Shown: positions 20,481 through 35,261, counted from the first letter of the stretch. The stretch is DNA of 64,000 bases from Hemibagrus wyckioides (GCF_019097595.1 NC_080710.1:22135780-22199779), one strand, 5' to 3'. The notes: generated from the letters alone by a model not told the origin. Made by a program: numbers and translations.

Positions 20481-23418
20481 CCAGATTTCTGAAGGGCCAG
20501 TGTACAGGAGACAGGGACCACTGCACTAACCTCCTCTTAAAAAATTGTAATATATCTGAACTTTTGTTAAGAATTGTACAGAACTTTTGTACAGAATTTC
20601 TAATTAATTATATAACTGTAAATACATCTGTATATAATTAGTTTTTTAATTTTTCATTATCTCATTATTTTTGTGCTTTTTTTAATAAAAGAATATTTTT
20701 TGTTATCATGGATAAGTGTGTAGGAAGGTCAGGGCAAAATGAGAGCATTACTATTGCTTCCGTAAGAAATGACTTGATATGTCACTCCCAAATATTTGTT
20801 AGAAACAGCAAAAATGAAAAATAAAAACAAACATGACATGATTGCTGGTGGTGCACAGTATATAATTAGCTTGTTTCTTTTCCTGTTACTTTAGCTTTCT
20901 TTGCAGAGCAGACAATCCTGCACACTAACAAAGATTTCCCAACCAATCCTTCCTCCACAATTTCTTCAATTCACATAAAGGATTTCTTTCTATTTAAAAC
21001 ATTTTTTATGAAAGAAATTTTTCATCTATTTTTCATCTATTAACCATCTAACTGTACAGGGGTAATTACTTTCCAACATTCATTATCATGGCTGTGATTG
21101 GCATAATGCACCAGAATTTTTATAAAGAAATGTTCATCTGAGAGAGTATCTTTGTTTATGAAATAAACCAGGGAAAGAAATTGTCTTTCATCCGCAGCAG
21201 TGGTTTAATGTGATTGTTAATCTCCATCATGGGTTTGTTTTAATTTTTCAGCCTAATAATGGCTGGCTTCACTGGCAGTGATGGCTTTTTGGACTTCATA
21301 TTGAGAATTACCCTCAACAGATTCCAAATGCAAAAGCCACACTCTAGACCTTTTCATCTGCTCACTTCTAAGTGAAATAATGAGAGAATAACACACACAT
21401 TGTCCTGCAACAGCTTCCTATACTGTTAACCTGAATTGGATAAGAATGATTTTGTCACAGATTGCTTTTCTTACATTCTCCAGTGGGTATAATTGGAGCA
21501 GACCCAGTATCGCTCATTTACCCAGGATCTCCCAAAATCCTTTAAGAAGAGATCACCAGCCTCAAAATAAAAGTCCCACACAGTGACGATACAAAATCTT
21601 ATTTTTAAAATAAACAATCACCAGAGAAATAGATAAAATCAAATAAATATGAAATCACTGCCAAAGTAATTAAGAAAAAGGAACACAAAACACAATACAG
21701 AAATGCACACCAACTTTTGTGGGTGCCACACTTTCAAAATAAAGCTGAAAGCCTGCACCTTTTTCTCATATTCATTACTTAACTGTAACTCCTATACTCT
21801 GTGGTAGACTGCAGTTCTTCTTTCTTTTTACACAGTGATTTTCGACAAGAATAATAAAAGTTAGCAACACAGTCCAATTAGCATTAAGCTATAGTTCACT
21901 ATATACTACTATATACTTTATACTTCACTATAGTTAACTACACCAGTTTTTATGCTGTATGTTAATAGGGGAACACACCATTTGGCCTAGTGACACTGCT
22001 GGGGTTTGTTCTCAGAGTCAGATCACTGGCTGAAATACCAGAGCAACCTGTTGATGAAGGTCACATCAAACTGTGTGCTTGTGTTGCAAGGATGACACGG
22101 AAACTGTCCCAAGATCTCCATGTTAACCTTTGGTGTTCCCTTTAATCTAAAAAGATGGAGTTTTAACAATCTTAAAGATAAATCTGAAGTGCATTGCTCA
22201 TACAGAGGCTTGACATGATGGGAACAGAATAGCATGCTGCTAACATATAAACAAAGGAATAATAGAGAAGTTGGAGGCGCTGTGCTGTGCAGGACGTGCT
22301 GCCAGGAACAAGCTGTGCACAAGTGCTCACTCCTCAGGAGACACAAAAGGTACTATGTCCTTTCTGCAGCACTTGATCATTAAAAATGAATAGTGCGCCT
22401 ACTTTTTTTTTACAGTATATTATGTTATGTATACGATATGTCATGATCATTGTCTTTTCCCTGTGAGTAGAGTTGCCAGAATTATGGAATTTGAATGGAA
22501 TTCAAATTCATTTTTGAAAGGTCTTGTCAATCTGTTTCTGTTATATGAATTAACTAATACAAGCATACAGGAACCAGGACCTGCAAATAACTGCTTGAAA
22601 GCGTTGCCAAGATGGCCACCATGTGGACAGATGTAGTACTTGAAAATGGCAGCATTAATTGTCCGGATTTGTAGAGAAGATTGTCTGGCAAGAGACACCA
22701 AAAGTTTCCCACTGGAACTTTTTTGATAGGGGGAATGATGTCTGAATTGAACAGTAAATGCATATAATTGTGGGTTGGTCTGTTAAGAAAAGTGATGCAC
22801 TGAATTGTTCTTATACTTATTTAACTTTTTAAATAATATTTTGTTTTGAATTCATGTAATATTCATTTTTAATAATTTTGTTCTTTGAGGGTGGGTTGAG
22901 TATGTTCTCTAGGCTACTAATTTAAGAGGGCCTTGTTTGTTAGAGATTTCAAAGCAAAGCAGTTAAGATGTTTAGCTGAAATGCTTGTCAACTGACAATA
23001 AAGTTGTCATTTAGAATTAGAATGAGCATGATTGCAAAGTTATAGTTAAAATCTTTAAAGACACATTGCATTAATTGTACATTGTGTTTTCTCAATAAAA
23101 AGGAAAATAAATAAAATGATGTAAAATGTGTGAGTGTGGGTCTGGCCCCCTTGGCATAAAGGAGAAAAATGCTGGCCCCCATCAATATTCAAGTTTTCCA
23201 TCCCTGTTTTCATGTATTATATTTTACGACTATGTATTAATTAGTCAGTATGATGAAATAGACAGGAAACGTGTAGAGTTACAAGTGTAATTTCTTATAT
23301 ACTCTACAGCATTTTCTTTAAATGATTACTTATTATAAAGCAGGTTCTTCATGGAGTTAAGTATTAGATTCTTCTCTCTACGTCTTATTGATTTATGTCC
23401 CTGGGTGTTGTCTAACAG
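20481..23418. other. 3' flank of kinase copy 2, no gene recognised
   Basis: Counterpart of 1,335-4,350 in unit 1, lacking about 75 bp at 21,217. No coding exon is supported. Open frames (for example 22,023-22,346 minus) are not preserved in the diverged third flank. Confidence 0.6.
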
Positions 23419-23569
23419 AGTGCAGCGATCTGATCTGTTGGTGTCTGAGCACCGATGCAGAAGACCTGCCAGCCTGGAGCAAATAGAGCTTCACCACTGG
23501 TTTTACTTACCAGGACTTTGCAGTGTAAATTTACAGGAGACAGGGACCACTGCACTAACCTCCATCTGA
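23419..23569 (+). pseudogene. Orphan last kinase exon (unit 2), frameshifted
   Basis: Same relic as 4,351-4,502, with one base fewer near 23,465 (GAAGACCTGCCAGCC versus GAAGACAGACCCAGCC). This breaks the frame between ECSDLICWCL and SLEQIELHHWFY. The acceptor is intact. This is one of the few differences between units that affects a coding relic. Confidence 0.75.
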
Positions 23570-25682
23570 AAATTTAAATACATCTCAACTTTTGTACAGA
23601 ATTATTCCATGCGTTTGATTTCAACTGAATTCTGTTTTTTTCTTTATTTAATTTTCTCATTATTTTTGTGGTTTATTAAATGAACAATAAACTAAAACAG
23701 AGTGTGCATTACATTGTTTTTTTCCATGTCATAGATAAGAGCAAAATGAGAGCATTAATGTTGTTTCTGTAAGAAATGACTTGACATATCAGTCCCAAAT
23801 ATTTGTTAGGAACAGCATTGGACTAATATATATATACATTTTGTGGGTTTAATAATGTAAAAGTCTGCTCTATCTGTCTTAAAAAATTGGAAGTTTTATT
23901 TTGATGGGTATTGTATTCTTCAGAGTGATAATGATTGCAGCAGTAATGAAAGGTTGTACGCGCTGATTGTTATGGTTCATCACGGTTTCTAAGGTTTAAA
24001 GGCATAAGGTCTGTATATATTTGTTTATCTTTAGTTAATGGGGTCGAGTTTACGGACAAGACTTTTTATGCGTATCTTTATACATTGTTCAGCTCTTACA
24101 CTGATTTCTGAAGTTATAAAAGATATTTCCACGGTGTTGAATGTGCAATAAAGCTTTCAGAAACATCAGTAAAAGTTTCGGCCATCATTCGGACAGGGTC
24201 CGCTACAGTAAGAGCTTCATCTTCACTGGTTCAAATGCTCGCTGCACGTGCTGACTGACCGTTTCAACGTGACGATGGTCAATGGAGTGCAGGACTTCGG
24301 AATCGGCGTGATGGTCTACGGAGCTGAGACACGAACAAGAATCTGAAAGCCTGCTCCAGACGGGAACAGAAGGTACAAAAGAAAAGGATATAAAAGGTAC
24401 AGGTAAAGATCAAAATACATCGGAACTTCAGTGTCATGAACAAGACAGTACAGAGCTCCCTCGACGTTCAGAACATGATCATAAGCCTAAGGAGAAAATG
24501 CTTGCTTATTAGAAAGATGAATGCTGTAACCGTCAAGGACATGTTTTCACAGAGATTTGCATTTTTATGTTTCTCTTATAAATTCATGATGAGTTATTTC
24601 ATTGTTTAAAAATACTTAAATGAGATGTATGATATGATATTTACAAAGTAATAAGTAGAGAACGTGTTTCCTTACAATGTGTAAAGTTAAGGGTTCTTCA
24701 AGAAATAGTTACTATTGAAACTAAAAAGGTCACATGTCCAGGTAGGGTGAATTGTGGGATCATTGCATTATGGGTCAAACTAACATGGATGCAGAGAGAC
24801 ACTAATAGTAAACATCCAGAAAAAGAGTTCTTCATCTGCATGGTGTAAGAAGGCGCACACGGAAATTCATATTTTAATTTGTTGCATTTTGTATATAATG
24901 TTGTTTTATATCACTTTACAAGAACGATGTTATAAATATTGATGTCATTGGATTTGTTGCACGTGTTCACTTGCATATCAGCGGACATTTACATGAGAAA
25001 CTTAGAAATGGACTCTGGGAAATGCATATTTGAACAGTGTATACTTTATTTCTTTTAGTTTTCACGGTGTCTGCTGAAAAGAGAGAGAGACAGAAAGACA
25101 AATAAACAGCAAAAAAGACCTCTGTATGAAGCGTGGTTATTATTTCATTAGACCATTGCAGCTACAGTGAAAACGTACCGTGACAGCTTCCATTGTGGCA
25201 CGGTACCGGTCGGATAAGAAGAGAAAACAAGACCGCATCGGAAAGAAGGAGGAAACACGATCGCGTGGGTAGAGAAGGCGTCAGAGAAGAGGCTTGCCGT
25301 TTCATAGCTGTCACAGCCGAGGAAAGTACTGCGACCCGATTTGTAGAGGCGGACATTAGCCGTGTAGGCTACCGCCTTGCAAGTATCCTTTCTACAGGCT
25401 TCAGAGTACACTGTTTGTTAATCCCAACGTTACTTCAAGCTGAAGAGTCCTGCTCTGCAATTAACAGCAGGTTTGATTGTGCTATCTCTACATCTGGAAA
25501 AAGTGATTAATATATTGCTTTAATTGGTTTATCATTACAGGCTAAATGTTGTTTATTTTACCAGTGGTATTGTTGTGAATGGTTCTAAGGGTATTTTTGA
25601 TCTACAAGTAATAGTAAAGTAACCATGTATTACAGTGTTTTGCTAAAATGTTTACAATGTCAGTCCATGGAGATTAAAATCT
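23570..25682. other. Region 5' of the BEL/Pao remnant (unit 2)
   Basis: Copy of 4,503-6,618. It may hold LTR or leader sequence of the following element; no boundary is supportable. No gene recognised. Confidence 0.35.
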
Positions 25683-27204
25683 CAAACTCATGATGTTGAA
25701 AGGGAAAGATTAGAGTCACTCTTGGGGGAAATCCACTCTAAAATACAGTCACTTGAAACAGCAATGATAGAACCTACTGCTGCCACTTCAAAAGGAGATG
25801 AACCTCGGAAATCATCACGAGAAAGAAAGTTAACTCCAAAAATGCAGGAGCTTAAGCAGCAAGAGGTTTCTCAAAAAGAGAGTAAGTTCATTAAGTTGTA
25901 TGAAAGCTGGAAAGAACAAGTTAAAACTACATGTACTAAACTTAAGGGTGAGTGCTCTGATCAAGACTTAAATGACCTGATGGATAGTGTAGAAGAGATG
26001 GAAACTCAAGTAAAAAAATGTGCATTATACATATCACTTATAAGATCTCAACTAGCTCTCTCTACTGAGATTAGAAGAAAAATGGATTCCTGTACAGCAG
26101 TAATGGCAGATGTGATGGAGCTGATGAAAGTGCGTACGAGTGAAGTGTGGCAAGAGGAATTTGATGCTAATGCAGAAGATGCAAGAATCCGTATGGTGCT
26201 TGACAAAGAGTATGCTCAGTCAGTATTTTCGACTATAAGTTCCAAGTCTATTCGTAGTTACCATTCAAGCAGCTCATCAGATTAGCAAAGCATCACTGAC
26301 AATAGAGCAGAGTGTGCTGCACAGTTGGCAGCAAAGCAAGCAGAGATGAAGATGGAGGAGGCAGTTGCTACTCAAAGGCTAAAACTTAAAAGATTGGAGA
26401 ATCAAAGAGATCTTCAAGTAATTGAGGCAAAGCTTAAGGCATACTCTGAAGCTGACTCAGGTGAGTTCAATAATGATCGTAGAGCAGCTTGCAGTGAGGT
26501 AGCTAATTGTCCTTTAGCATCTTCTAAGGAAATTAAAAAAGAACAAACATGGAAGAACAATAACAAGGAACAGACAAACCATATTGACGGTGAAGCATCA
26601 ATAGTTCAAGCCTTACATGACACAATGGTTCTCAGCAGACTTCCGGCACCTGAGCCTGCAGTTTTGTCAGGGGACCCAACTTAAATTCTTAGAGTGGAGA
26701 ACAAGTTTCAAGGCATTAATAGAACAGTGATGCACAAATCCTGCTGATAAGTTGTTGTATCTACAAAAATATGTCAGCGGTGAGGCACAATCTGTATTGG
26801 AAGGAAGCTTCTACAGAAAGGAAGATGAAGCCTATGATCAAACTTGGGAAGCACTGAATTCTCGGTATGGCCATTCATTTGTAATCCAGCGTGCATTCCG
26901 AGAAAAACTGAACAACTGGCCAAAGATTAGCTCGAGAGAGTCAGTTAAATTGAGACAATTCAGTGATTTATTGACCGCCTGTAGCAATGCCATGCCTCAG
27001 TTCAAAGGGCTTCAGGTGTTAAATGACTGTGAGGAGCATCAGAAAATGCTTCAAAAACTCCCTGAATGTTTGGTGTCTCGTTGGAATCGGCATGTAACAA
27101 TGCAGCTGAGACAACTGGAGGAATATCCCACTTTAGAAGAGTCTGCTAATTTTGTGGCAAAAGCTGCAGAAATAGCCTGCCACTTCGAACATGAATTTTC
27201 CTGG
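25683..27204 (+). mobile_element. BEL/Pao gag remnant (unit 2)
   Basis: Same three broken pieces as in unit 1 (25,722-26,285; 26,325-26,684; 26,752-27,303), with the same amber codon and frameshift. The decay therefore predates the tandem duplication. No pol follows. Confidence 0.85.
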
Positions 27205-27233
27205 GGTTTAGATCATTTTTACATCATATTTCA

Positions 27234-28354
27234 TACATCATATATCACTATGCCATATTGTGAAGCATCTGCTGAGATTTTAGTGCTCTTGTGTGGGTCA
27301 TAATATCTGAGCACTGGCTCTTCTGTAATGATGTGTTTCAGGTTTTGAAAGCATGCCTCCTGCTTGTGAGACCACACCCACTCGTTCTTTTGTTCTAGCA
27401 GACATCTGAGTGGAGCAGAACGTGTTGATAGCTGGGGAATGAATTTGGCCAGGTATGATTCAAGGAATCTTCTCGCTTTTTACTTTGTGGCCGTTCCATG
27501 TTGACAATTGCTGATGTTTTTTTTTGGGTCTGACTTAATCCCTTCTTCAGACAGGACATCTCCACCGAAAGTTAAGCTCTTAACTACAAACTCACACTTC
27601 TCTTTGTTCAATTTTAGATTGGACTGTCCTGTTAGCTCCAGAACCTGCTTCAGTCATGCATCATGTTCCTGCTGGTTGGATCCCCACACAAGTATGTCGT
27701 CCATCATAGTCTCTACACCTGGTAGATGCTCAAAGATCATGTGAATAGTTTTGTGGTAAACTTCTAGTGCTGAGTGAATGCCATAAAAGAGGTGGAGAAA
27801 ATTCTTGGGTCAAGACATATTCTCAAACCTCCATTTTTCTTGAGCACAATAAACAAGTGAGCTCACCCAGTCTGTTGGTTCATCAACTGTCTTTATAACC
27901 TTTAGCTTCTCCATGTCAGCTAATTCCTCTTTAAGTTTTCCTCTCAAAACAAGTGGAACATTTCTGCATGCATGTACACCTGGTGTTATTGTGTCATCAA
28001 CACTTATTTTATGCTTCCCAGGCAGACATCCTGGTCCTTCAAAAACATCTTCATACTCCTGCATGAATGAGGTTTCATTTGTTTCAATCTGTGATGCCAC
28101 TACAAACACTCAAATCAAGTTTTTATCACGTGCTCAGTCCCAAAATTGGCTGGACATTCTTTTCCACAATCAGCATCTGTGACTTTACCCGCTGTCCCTT
28201 GTGTTTAAGAGTCACCAAGCAGCTCCCTTTGACAGGGACATTCTCACCAGTGTATCCTGTTACTTTCGTTCTCACTGGGTGTATTTTGCTTTTGATTTTG
28301 AGGGTTTTGTAGTCAGACTTAGATTGACTTATGCAGCAGTATCTAATTTCTATC
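27234..28354 (-). mobile_element. Ty3/Gypsy pol remnant, inverted (unit 2)
   Basis: Copy of the unit 1 fragment: retropepsin side, RT N-terminal block (EYEDVFEGPG, VDEPTDWVSS), a central deletion, the MMDDILVWG box and an RNase H start, read on the minus strand with stops. It abuts the gag remnant in opposite orientation. Confidence 0.85.
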
Positions 28355-28658
28355 TGTAGGTCCGCTTTATTAATTTTTTTATTTTAAACTCTCCCATACT
28401 TGCCAGTCCCTATATCTGACACCATGTTACATTTTAAACACCATGCTGAATGTCTTTTTTACCACTTCATTTTACTTTACTTTACTTTTTATTTTGCATG
28501 TGCGCACGCAACATGTCTCTTAGCACAACTTGCCGTTCACCCTCTAAACTGTCCGGGGACACACGCGCACACACAGAACCAAAATCACATGTAATCGTTC
28601 ATGACATCACAGGGACGTCTATGTGAACTTTTAGCACATAGTTATGCTTGCTCTATAT

Positions 28659-29274
28659 ATGGTTCCAGTGCTTCACAAATGAGTGTCTGGGAATCTGATG
28701 GAGAAGTCTGAGTTTGGTGGTTGCCAGGAGAACGGTACTGGCCTGACTGCATTGTGCCATGTGGTGGTGTTTTAAAGTTTGGTGGAGGAGACATTATGGT
28801 GTGGTGTTGTTTTTCAGAGTTTGGGCTTAGCCCTTTAGTTCCAGTGAAATGAAATCTTAATGCTTCAGCATACCAAGACATTTTGGACAATTTCATGCTC
28901 CCAACATTGTGGGAACAGTTTGGGGATGACCCCTTCTTGTTCCAACTTGACTGCGCACCAGTGCACAAAGCAACATCCATGGATGAGTGAGTTTGGTGTT
29001 GAGGAACTTGACTGGCCTGCACAGAGTCCTGACCTCGACCCGATAGAACAACTTTGGGATGAATTAGAGTGAAGACTGTGAGTCAGGCCTTCTTATCTAA
29101 CATCAGTGCATGACCTCACAAAAGCACTTCTACAGGAATGGTAAAAAATTCCCATAAATACACTCCTAAACCTTGTGCCTTCCCAGAAGAGTTGAAGCTG
29201 TTATAGCTGCAAAGGGCAGGGCAGCTCCATATTAAAGACTACAGACTAAGGATGGGATGTCCTTCAATTTCATG
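28659..29274 (+). mobile_element. Tc1/mariner remnant, left part (unit 2)
   Basis: Transposase 3' half with PAQSPDLDPIEQLWDELE, cut by the L2 at 29,274 and resumed at 33,313, exactly as in unit 1. Confidence 0.85.
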
Positions 29275-32200
29275 GATCTAAAATTTCGGTAAATTTTCTC
29301 GATTTTTATCTTAAATCCAGTCCTATATTAGAACTTTTTATGGTATCTTTATTAGCCGACAGTATACCATAATATTCTCATTTCAAACCCATTAGCCCAT
29401 TAGCACACTAACCCGTTAGCCCGGCTACCAGTTTGTTTTTTTTTTTTTTTTTTTACATTTTTCGCACCAATTATCTCCGTTGTACTTAAACACTTCTTAA
29501 ACACTATGTCGGTTGTGGGTCTGCCTTTGAGTGCAGGTGAGGATTCATTCAAGCTGCACTCTGTGGACTTGGAGAAGCAGATCTGCGACCTATAGGTGAA
29601 GCTAGCTCAGCTGTGACAGCGGAAAGCCTCGCTGGAATCATCCTGGACTGACGCTTACCTGTCCCAGGTAAATCCGCAGCATGAAACAAACACTCCCACA
29701 ACCTCAACTCCGTGTTCTTCTCTGCCCAGGCCCAGCGCACCAAGGACGCGGCCCACCCAGGTTTCGTTCACTCCGGTGCCGGGGTACCATGCAGCCTGGA
29801 TGCAGCAGCAGCGGAAGACATGAGCCAAGCCCCGGGCGAGGACCTCTCCCCCTCCGCTACCACCAGTTTTCGAGATCTCGACCCGCAAACCCTTCGCTCC
29901 CCTCCGTGAGCCGGAGTGCGACGCGGTGATCATAGGAGACTCCATTGTCCGGCACGTCCGTGCAACCGAGGCTAAAGGTAAGGTGCGCACTCGCTGTTTT
30001 CCTGGTGCTTGTGTTGTTGATGTTGCTGCACAGGTACCCGTGATCCTGAATAAGAACATCGGAGCTGTGGTTCTCCATGCTGGCGCGAACGACATCAGGC
30101 TGAGGCAGACGGAGATCCTGAAGAAGGACTTCAGGAGCCTGGTGGAGAAGGTTCACACCACATCGCCCACGATGAGGATCATCATGTCAGGACCACTTCC
30201 CACATTCCAGCGAGGAATCGAGAGGTTCAGTTGGCTGTTTGCTTTGAATGAATGGTTACAGTCTTGGTGTCAAGACCAGAAATTACCCTTTGTTGATAAT
30301 TGGAATATTTTCTGGAAGCGTCCTAGGCTCTACCGTTCTGATGGCCTGCACCCAAGCAGAGTTGGAGCAGCAGTCGTCTGGGACAACATCTCCAGGACAC
30401 TATGCACCATCTGATGGGTAAGTCATACCTTAGATTACAATTAAAATAGCTACTGTTCAACTCACCAGATTGATACAAATGCACACACAGCTCGTCCTAT
30501 AGAAACTGTGTCTGTTCCCCGAATAGTGAGCTCAATGGATATATTCATTAATAGCTTTCGAAATAATCTAATCACAATTAAACCTGACAAAGGCCAAATA
30601 AGTAAAGAAAAACAATTTCTAAAGTTTTGGCTTCTCAACATTAGATCCCTTGCACCGAAAGCAATTACTGTCAAAGAAATGATCTCAGATTATAGTTTCG
30701 ATACACTCTGTCTCACGGAAACCTGGCTTAGACCAAATGAATACATTGGTCTGAATGAGTCTACTCCATCAGGATATTCCTATAAGCATGAGCCCCCTCA
30801 GACTGGTCATGGTGGTTGCAACCATCTATAACAATTCTCTTACCGTTACTCAGAAAATAGGACCCAGGTTTAGCTCATTTGAAGTGCTTATCCTTAATGT
30901 TGCACTCACTGACATACATAAAAAATCCCTACTATATCTTGCTCTGCCCACCGTATATAGACCCCAGGGGCCCTACACTGATTTTCTTAGAGTTTGCACA
31001 CTTACTCTCAGATCTTTTGATCAGTTTTGACAAAGTGTTAATTGTATGAGACTTTAACATTTATGTAGACGATGCTAATGATGCTTTAGGACTCACATTT
31101 ATAGATTTACTAAATTCTTTTGGGGTTAAACAAACATTAATAGACCAACGGGCACAAAGAGCTATTTAAACTCATCACCACGGCTAAATCAACAACGTAT
31201 TTGTTAGATCCAATTCCAACTATATTGCTGAAAGAAGTAATACATGCAGCTGGAGAGCCTCTTCTCAATATTATTAATTCCTCGTTATATCTAGGTCATG
31301 TCCCAAAATCTCTCAAGTTAGCAGTTATTAAGCCTCTTCTTAAGAAACCTAAACTAGACCCTAATGAACTATCAAATTACAGACCTATTTCAAACCTTCC
31401 GTTTATATCAAAAATATTAGAAAAAGTGGTGTCGGCTCAATTATGCTCCTTCTTACAGGAAAACAATATCCTTGAAGAATTTCAGTTAGGTTTCAGGCTC
31501 CATCATAGTACAGAAACTGCACTAGTTAAAATCACAAATGACTTGCTTTTAGCTTCGGACCAGGGGTGCATCTCCATATTAGTCCTGCTTGATCTTAGTG
31601 CTGCGTTTGACATAACATTCTCGTAGATCGCTTACAAAATCACATAGGTTTGCAGGGACAGTCATTAAAATGGTTTAGATCCTACCTGTCTGATCGATCC
31701 CATTTTGTAGATTTAAATGGAGAACTGTCCAGTGTAGTGCCAGTGAAATACGGGGTCCCACAAGGATCAGTTTTAGAACCTCTGCTTTTCTCGGTATACA
31801 TGCTTCCATTGGGTAACATCACTAGAAGGCATGGGGTTAGTTTCCATTGTTATGCAGATGATACCCAGTTATATATCTCATCAAAACCAGATGAACTATC
31901 TAATTTGTCTAGAATTAACTGAGTGTGTTAAAGATATTAAAGATTGGATGACCGATAATTTTCTAGTACTAAATTCTGATGAGACAGAGATATTACTTAT
32001 TGGTTCAAAAATCAGTACACAAAAGCTCTCGCAATTCAGCTTGCATTTAGAAGGATGTACTATTACTACTAGCTCAACAGTGAAAGACCTGGGTGTAATA
32101 TTAGACAGCAACTTGTCCTTTGAAAATCATATTTCTAAATATTACAAAAACAGCCTTCTTCCATCTTAGAAATGTTGCCAAGCTTAGGAACGTTTTATCT

Positions 32201-33312
32201 GTATCTGATGCAGAAAAGCTAGTTCATGCATTCATGACCTCCAGACTGGACTGTTGTAATGCATTACTAGGTGGTTGTCCTGCATCTTCAATAAACAAGC
32301 TACAGTTAGTCCAAAATGTAGCCGCCAGAGTTCTTACCAGGTCAAGAAAATATGATCATATAACCCCAATATTATCATCCCTGCACCGGCTACCTGTTAA
32401 GTTTAGAATTGACTATAAACTATCACTATTTACATTCAAGGCTTTAAATGGTTTAGCTCCCACTTATCTAGCCAGTCTTCTAACACGTTACAATCCACCA
32501 CACTCTTTAAGATCACAAAACTCTGGACTTCTGGTAGTTCCCACAATATCAAAGTCTACAAAAGGGGGTAGAGCGTTTTCGTATTTAGCTCCTAAACTTT
32601 GGAATAGTCTTCCTGACAGTGTGCGGGGCTCAGACACAGTCTCCCAGTTCAAACGTAGACTAAAGACTTATCTCTTTAGCTGGCATGCATTTAATACATC
32701 CCATAACCTTGTACTCCAGTACATCTGATTAAATGCACATTATCATCTAGTGCTGCTAATATTATGAACAGCAGCTATGCTAATTACTTTCCACTTGTTT
32801 CCTTTCTTCTACCCATCCCGAGGCATATAGAGATTGTGCCAGCTCCAGTGGCATCCAGAGATGGACCAGCTCCAGCCGGGTTCCGCTTTGAGGATTGGGT
32901 TATTCAAAGCAACGCTGCCAAAATTATGTGGACGACAACAACCTCCTTATTAATTTACATAACATTCTACACATGCTGTATCTGCGTCACACGATTGACT
33001 ATACATAAATGCACAAAGGACATTGTTCATATCACACTCTCCGGTGTTTAGAATAATTTATAATAACACTCTCTGCTGTCACCCAAATGAGGATGGGTTC
33101 CCTTTTGAGTCTGGTTCCTCTCAAGATTTCTTCCTCATACCATCAAAGGGAGTTTTTCCTTGCCACAGTCGCCTCAGTCACCTCAGGCTTGCTCACTTGG
33201 GATAACATCTAGGACTGTTTGTCTGTTCATATGTTTGTTGTTTCTTATGTAAGGCTGCTTTGAGACAATGCTCTTTGTTGAAAAGCGCTATACAAATAAA
33301 ATTGAATTGAAT
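29275..33312 (+). mobile_element. L2-clade LINE (unit 2)
   Basis: Same layout as in unit 1: SGNH esterase ORF1 (29,926-30,414), endonuclease start (30,508-30,831), reverse transcriptase and C-terminal frames (31,201-32,728), and an L2-type tail with ATTGA repeats. Here the first RT frame is open for 141 codons (31,201-31,626), because the TAG present in unit 1 is TTA (AAGTTAGCAG). YADDTQLY is intact, but other stops and frameshifts remain, so it is inactive. The poly-T tract is about 19 bases (29,436-29,454). Confidence 0.9.
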
Positions 33313-33359
33313 GCGCATGTAAAGGCAGACGTCCCAAAACTTTTGGCTATTAAGTGTAT
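33313..33359 (+). mobile_element. Tc1 remnant, right terminal piece (unit 2)
   Basis: Same 47-base terminal piece as 14,266-14,312, continuing from 29,274. Confidence 0.8.
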
Positions 33360-33426
33360 ATTACCTTTTGCACTTGTAAGTAAATTACAGTGTTTTCTGT
33401 AAGTCAACCTTTAGTGACGTAACAAT

Positions 33427-34590
33427 CACATTGGACGAAGGCGTATTTGGAAGGACAACTGCTGGGTGCTGGAGGATTGGCTGTGTTTTTGCTGGGACAC
33501 GCAAAGAAGACGGATTGCCAGTAAGTCTTTCCATTTCTGTTTTTACTCAAGCCTTTGACCAGTTTTCTACATAATCAGAAGTAAAGTTGATCAGTGCTAC
33601 TAATGGACAGAAGGTAAGCAATCACGTCTTAACAAATTTTAATCTTCTAAGCCTAATTTGCACTCAAATTAGAGAAAAACATTATAACAATATTAAAACT
33701 GAACTCAGGAATGGCAGTGTTCACTAGTAGGCACTAGTAGTTCCTTTTGAAGGAGGCTGATTGTTATATGTCTCTTAACCTCCCTTTACTTTGACATCTT
33801 TTGCTGCTACTGTACATTTGACATCATGGATCACTGTAGCATTGTGGGATTGGCAGTAAAGTTGCAAAGCTGTTATTTAAAAGCAGTAACTACTGCTCTT
33901 TCATGCATAAAATTAAAATGATGTAACCTCACAAGCCAGATGAGTCTGAAGAGCTCTTTTAGTTACTTTATGTATGCAAATGATTTCATTTAATTACTCA
34001 TAACACATTCATCTTTCCTCAGGTTGCAATCAAGTACGTCTCCAAAAAGATGCCTTATGAAAAACTGCAGCTTGTAAGTTTCTTTATCATGATGTACATC
34101 TTACCTAAAAATCAGATTTCTAAGAAGACCTTGATAAGTAGTATTACAAAGGATGGCATTATAATGTGTGGCACTCATTCTTTCCTTTTTGTACCATACC
34201 ACACCACAGACAGGATATGGATGGCTGCCCATTGAGATAGCTTTGACGATCCTTGCAAACACAGAACCTTGCTCAAAAATCCTGAAGATTCTGGACTTGT
34301 ACGAAGAGGCAAAATGATACGTTTTCGTCCAGGAACAGCCTGAACCATGTGTGGACCTCGAGGAATTCTCCGGCCAGCAAGGTGGATATTTGACTGAGGT
34401 CGTGGCTCGCCATGTTATGTTTCAGCTGATGGAGGCTCTGAAGCATTGTAAGAGCCAGGGGATACTGCATCATGATGTCAAGCCAGAAAACATTCTGATT
34501 CAGACAGGCACGTGGCAAGTCAAGCTGTTTGACTTGAAAGAGACCTCGTCAAATACGAGGAGCATTATGCAGAGCATTATGTGGAAGTAA
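33427..34590 (+). pseudogene. PIM-like kinase pseudogene, exons 3-5 only (unit 2)
   Basis: Copy of the unit 1 pseudogene: exon 3 relic from 33,427 with lost acceptor and frameshifted glycine loop, exon 4 at 34,023-34,073, exon 5 relic at 34,210-34,590. It has an early TGA, HHD for HRD, and a deleted DFG. All lesions are shared with unit 1. Three extra bases precede exon 3 here. Confidence 0.9.
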
Positions 34591-34949
34591 CCTCCAAATG
34601 ACCTTGCCTTGTTCTACATTGAATCACACATGACTAAATGCACTAATACTTTGAATTTTGAATATAATGTTTCATTTCTAATATTGTAAGACTGTTATGA
34701 TCTAGCTGTGCTAATGTATAATTGAGAGCATGAGCTTCAGGCAGAATTACAGTTGAACATGCAAAATTAATCTGCTTTTGTTAAATTTGTTTCTCAGCAA
34801 GGACTTGTCATAATCACTTTTTCAGAACTGACACTGAAAAGGGAAATTATAGTTTTTGGATTTAGGGTTTCTAGCGTTTATAATCAATGAGAAAGAGATT
34901 AGAAATAGAAATGAGATTGTATTGTGAATTTATTTTTGAATAACCACAG

Positions 34950-35261
34950 ACCCGAGGAACTACTGTACAATGTCTGTTTAAACATTGCCTCTCAGTCCTA
35001 TGTAGACATTATGGCAATAATGTTAAGCTCCAACTCTTCTGCATTCATGCATCTCCTGAACATCTCCCGATCAGCTACCGGTGTATTCGCTCGGCCGAGG
35101 TGGAGGGTCAGCGCGCACACAGGAGCAGCAGTGGAGTGAAGTTCTGTGTTGTGTCCGATCTTCAGTCAAGAGGAGCTGAACATGCCTTAGAGATCTTGTA
35201 CTTCTTGGATTCTATCACAAGTCAAAGTCTGCTGTTGCGTGGACCATCTGTCTGGCATTAA
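34950..35261 (+). other. Unassigned 103-codon open frame without ATG (unit 2)
   Basis: Identical by eye to 15,900-16,211, with the same acceptor-like CCACAG in front and TAA at the end. Not recognised. Confidence 0.3.
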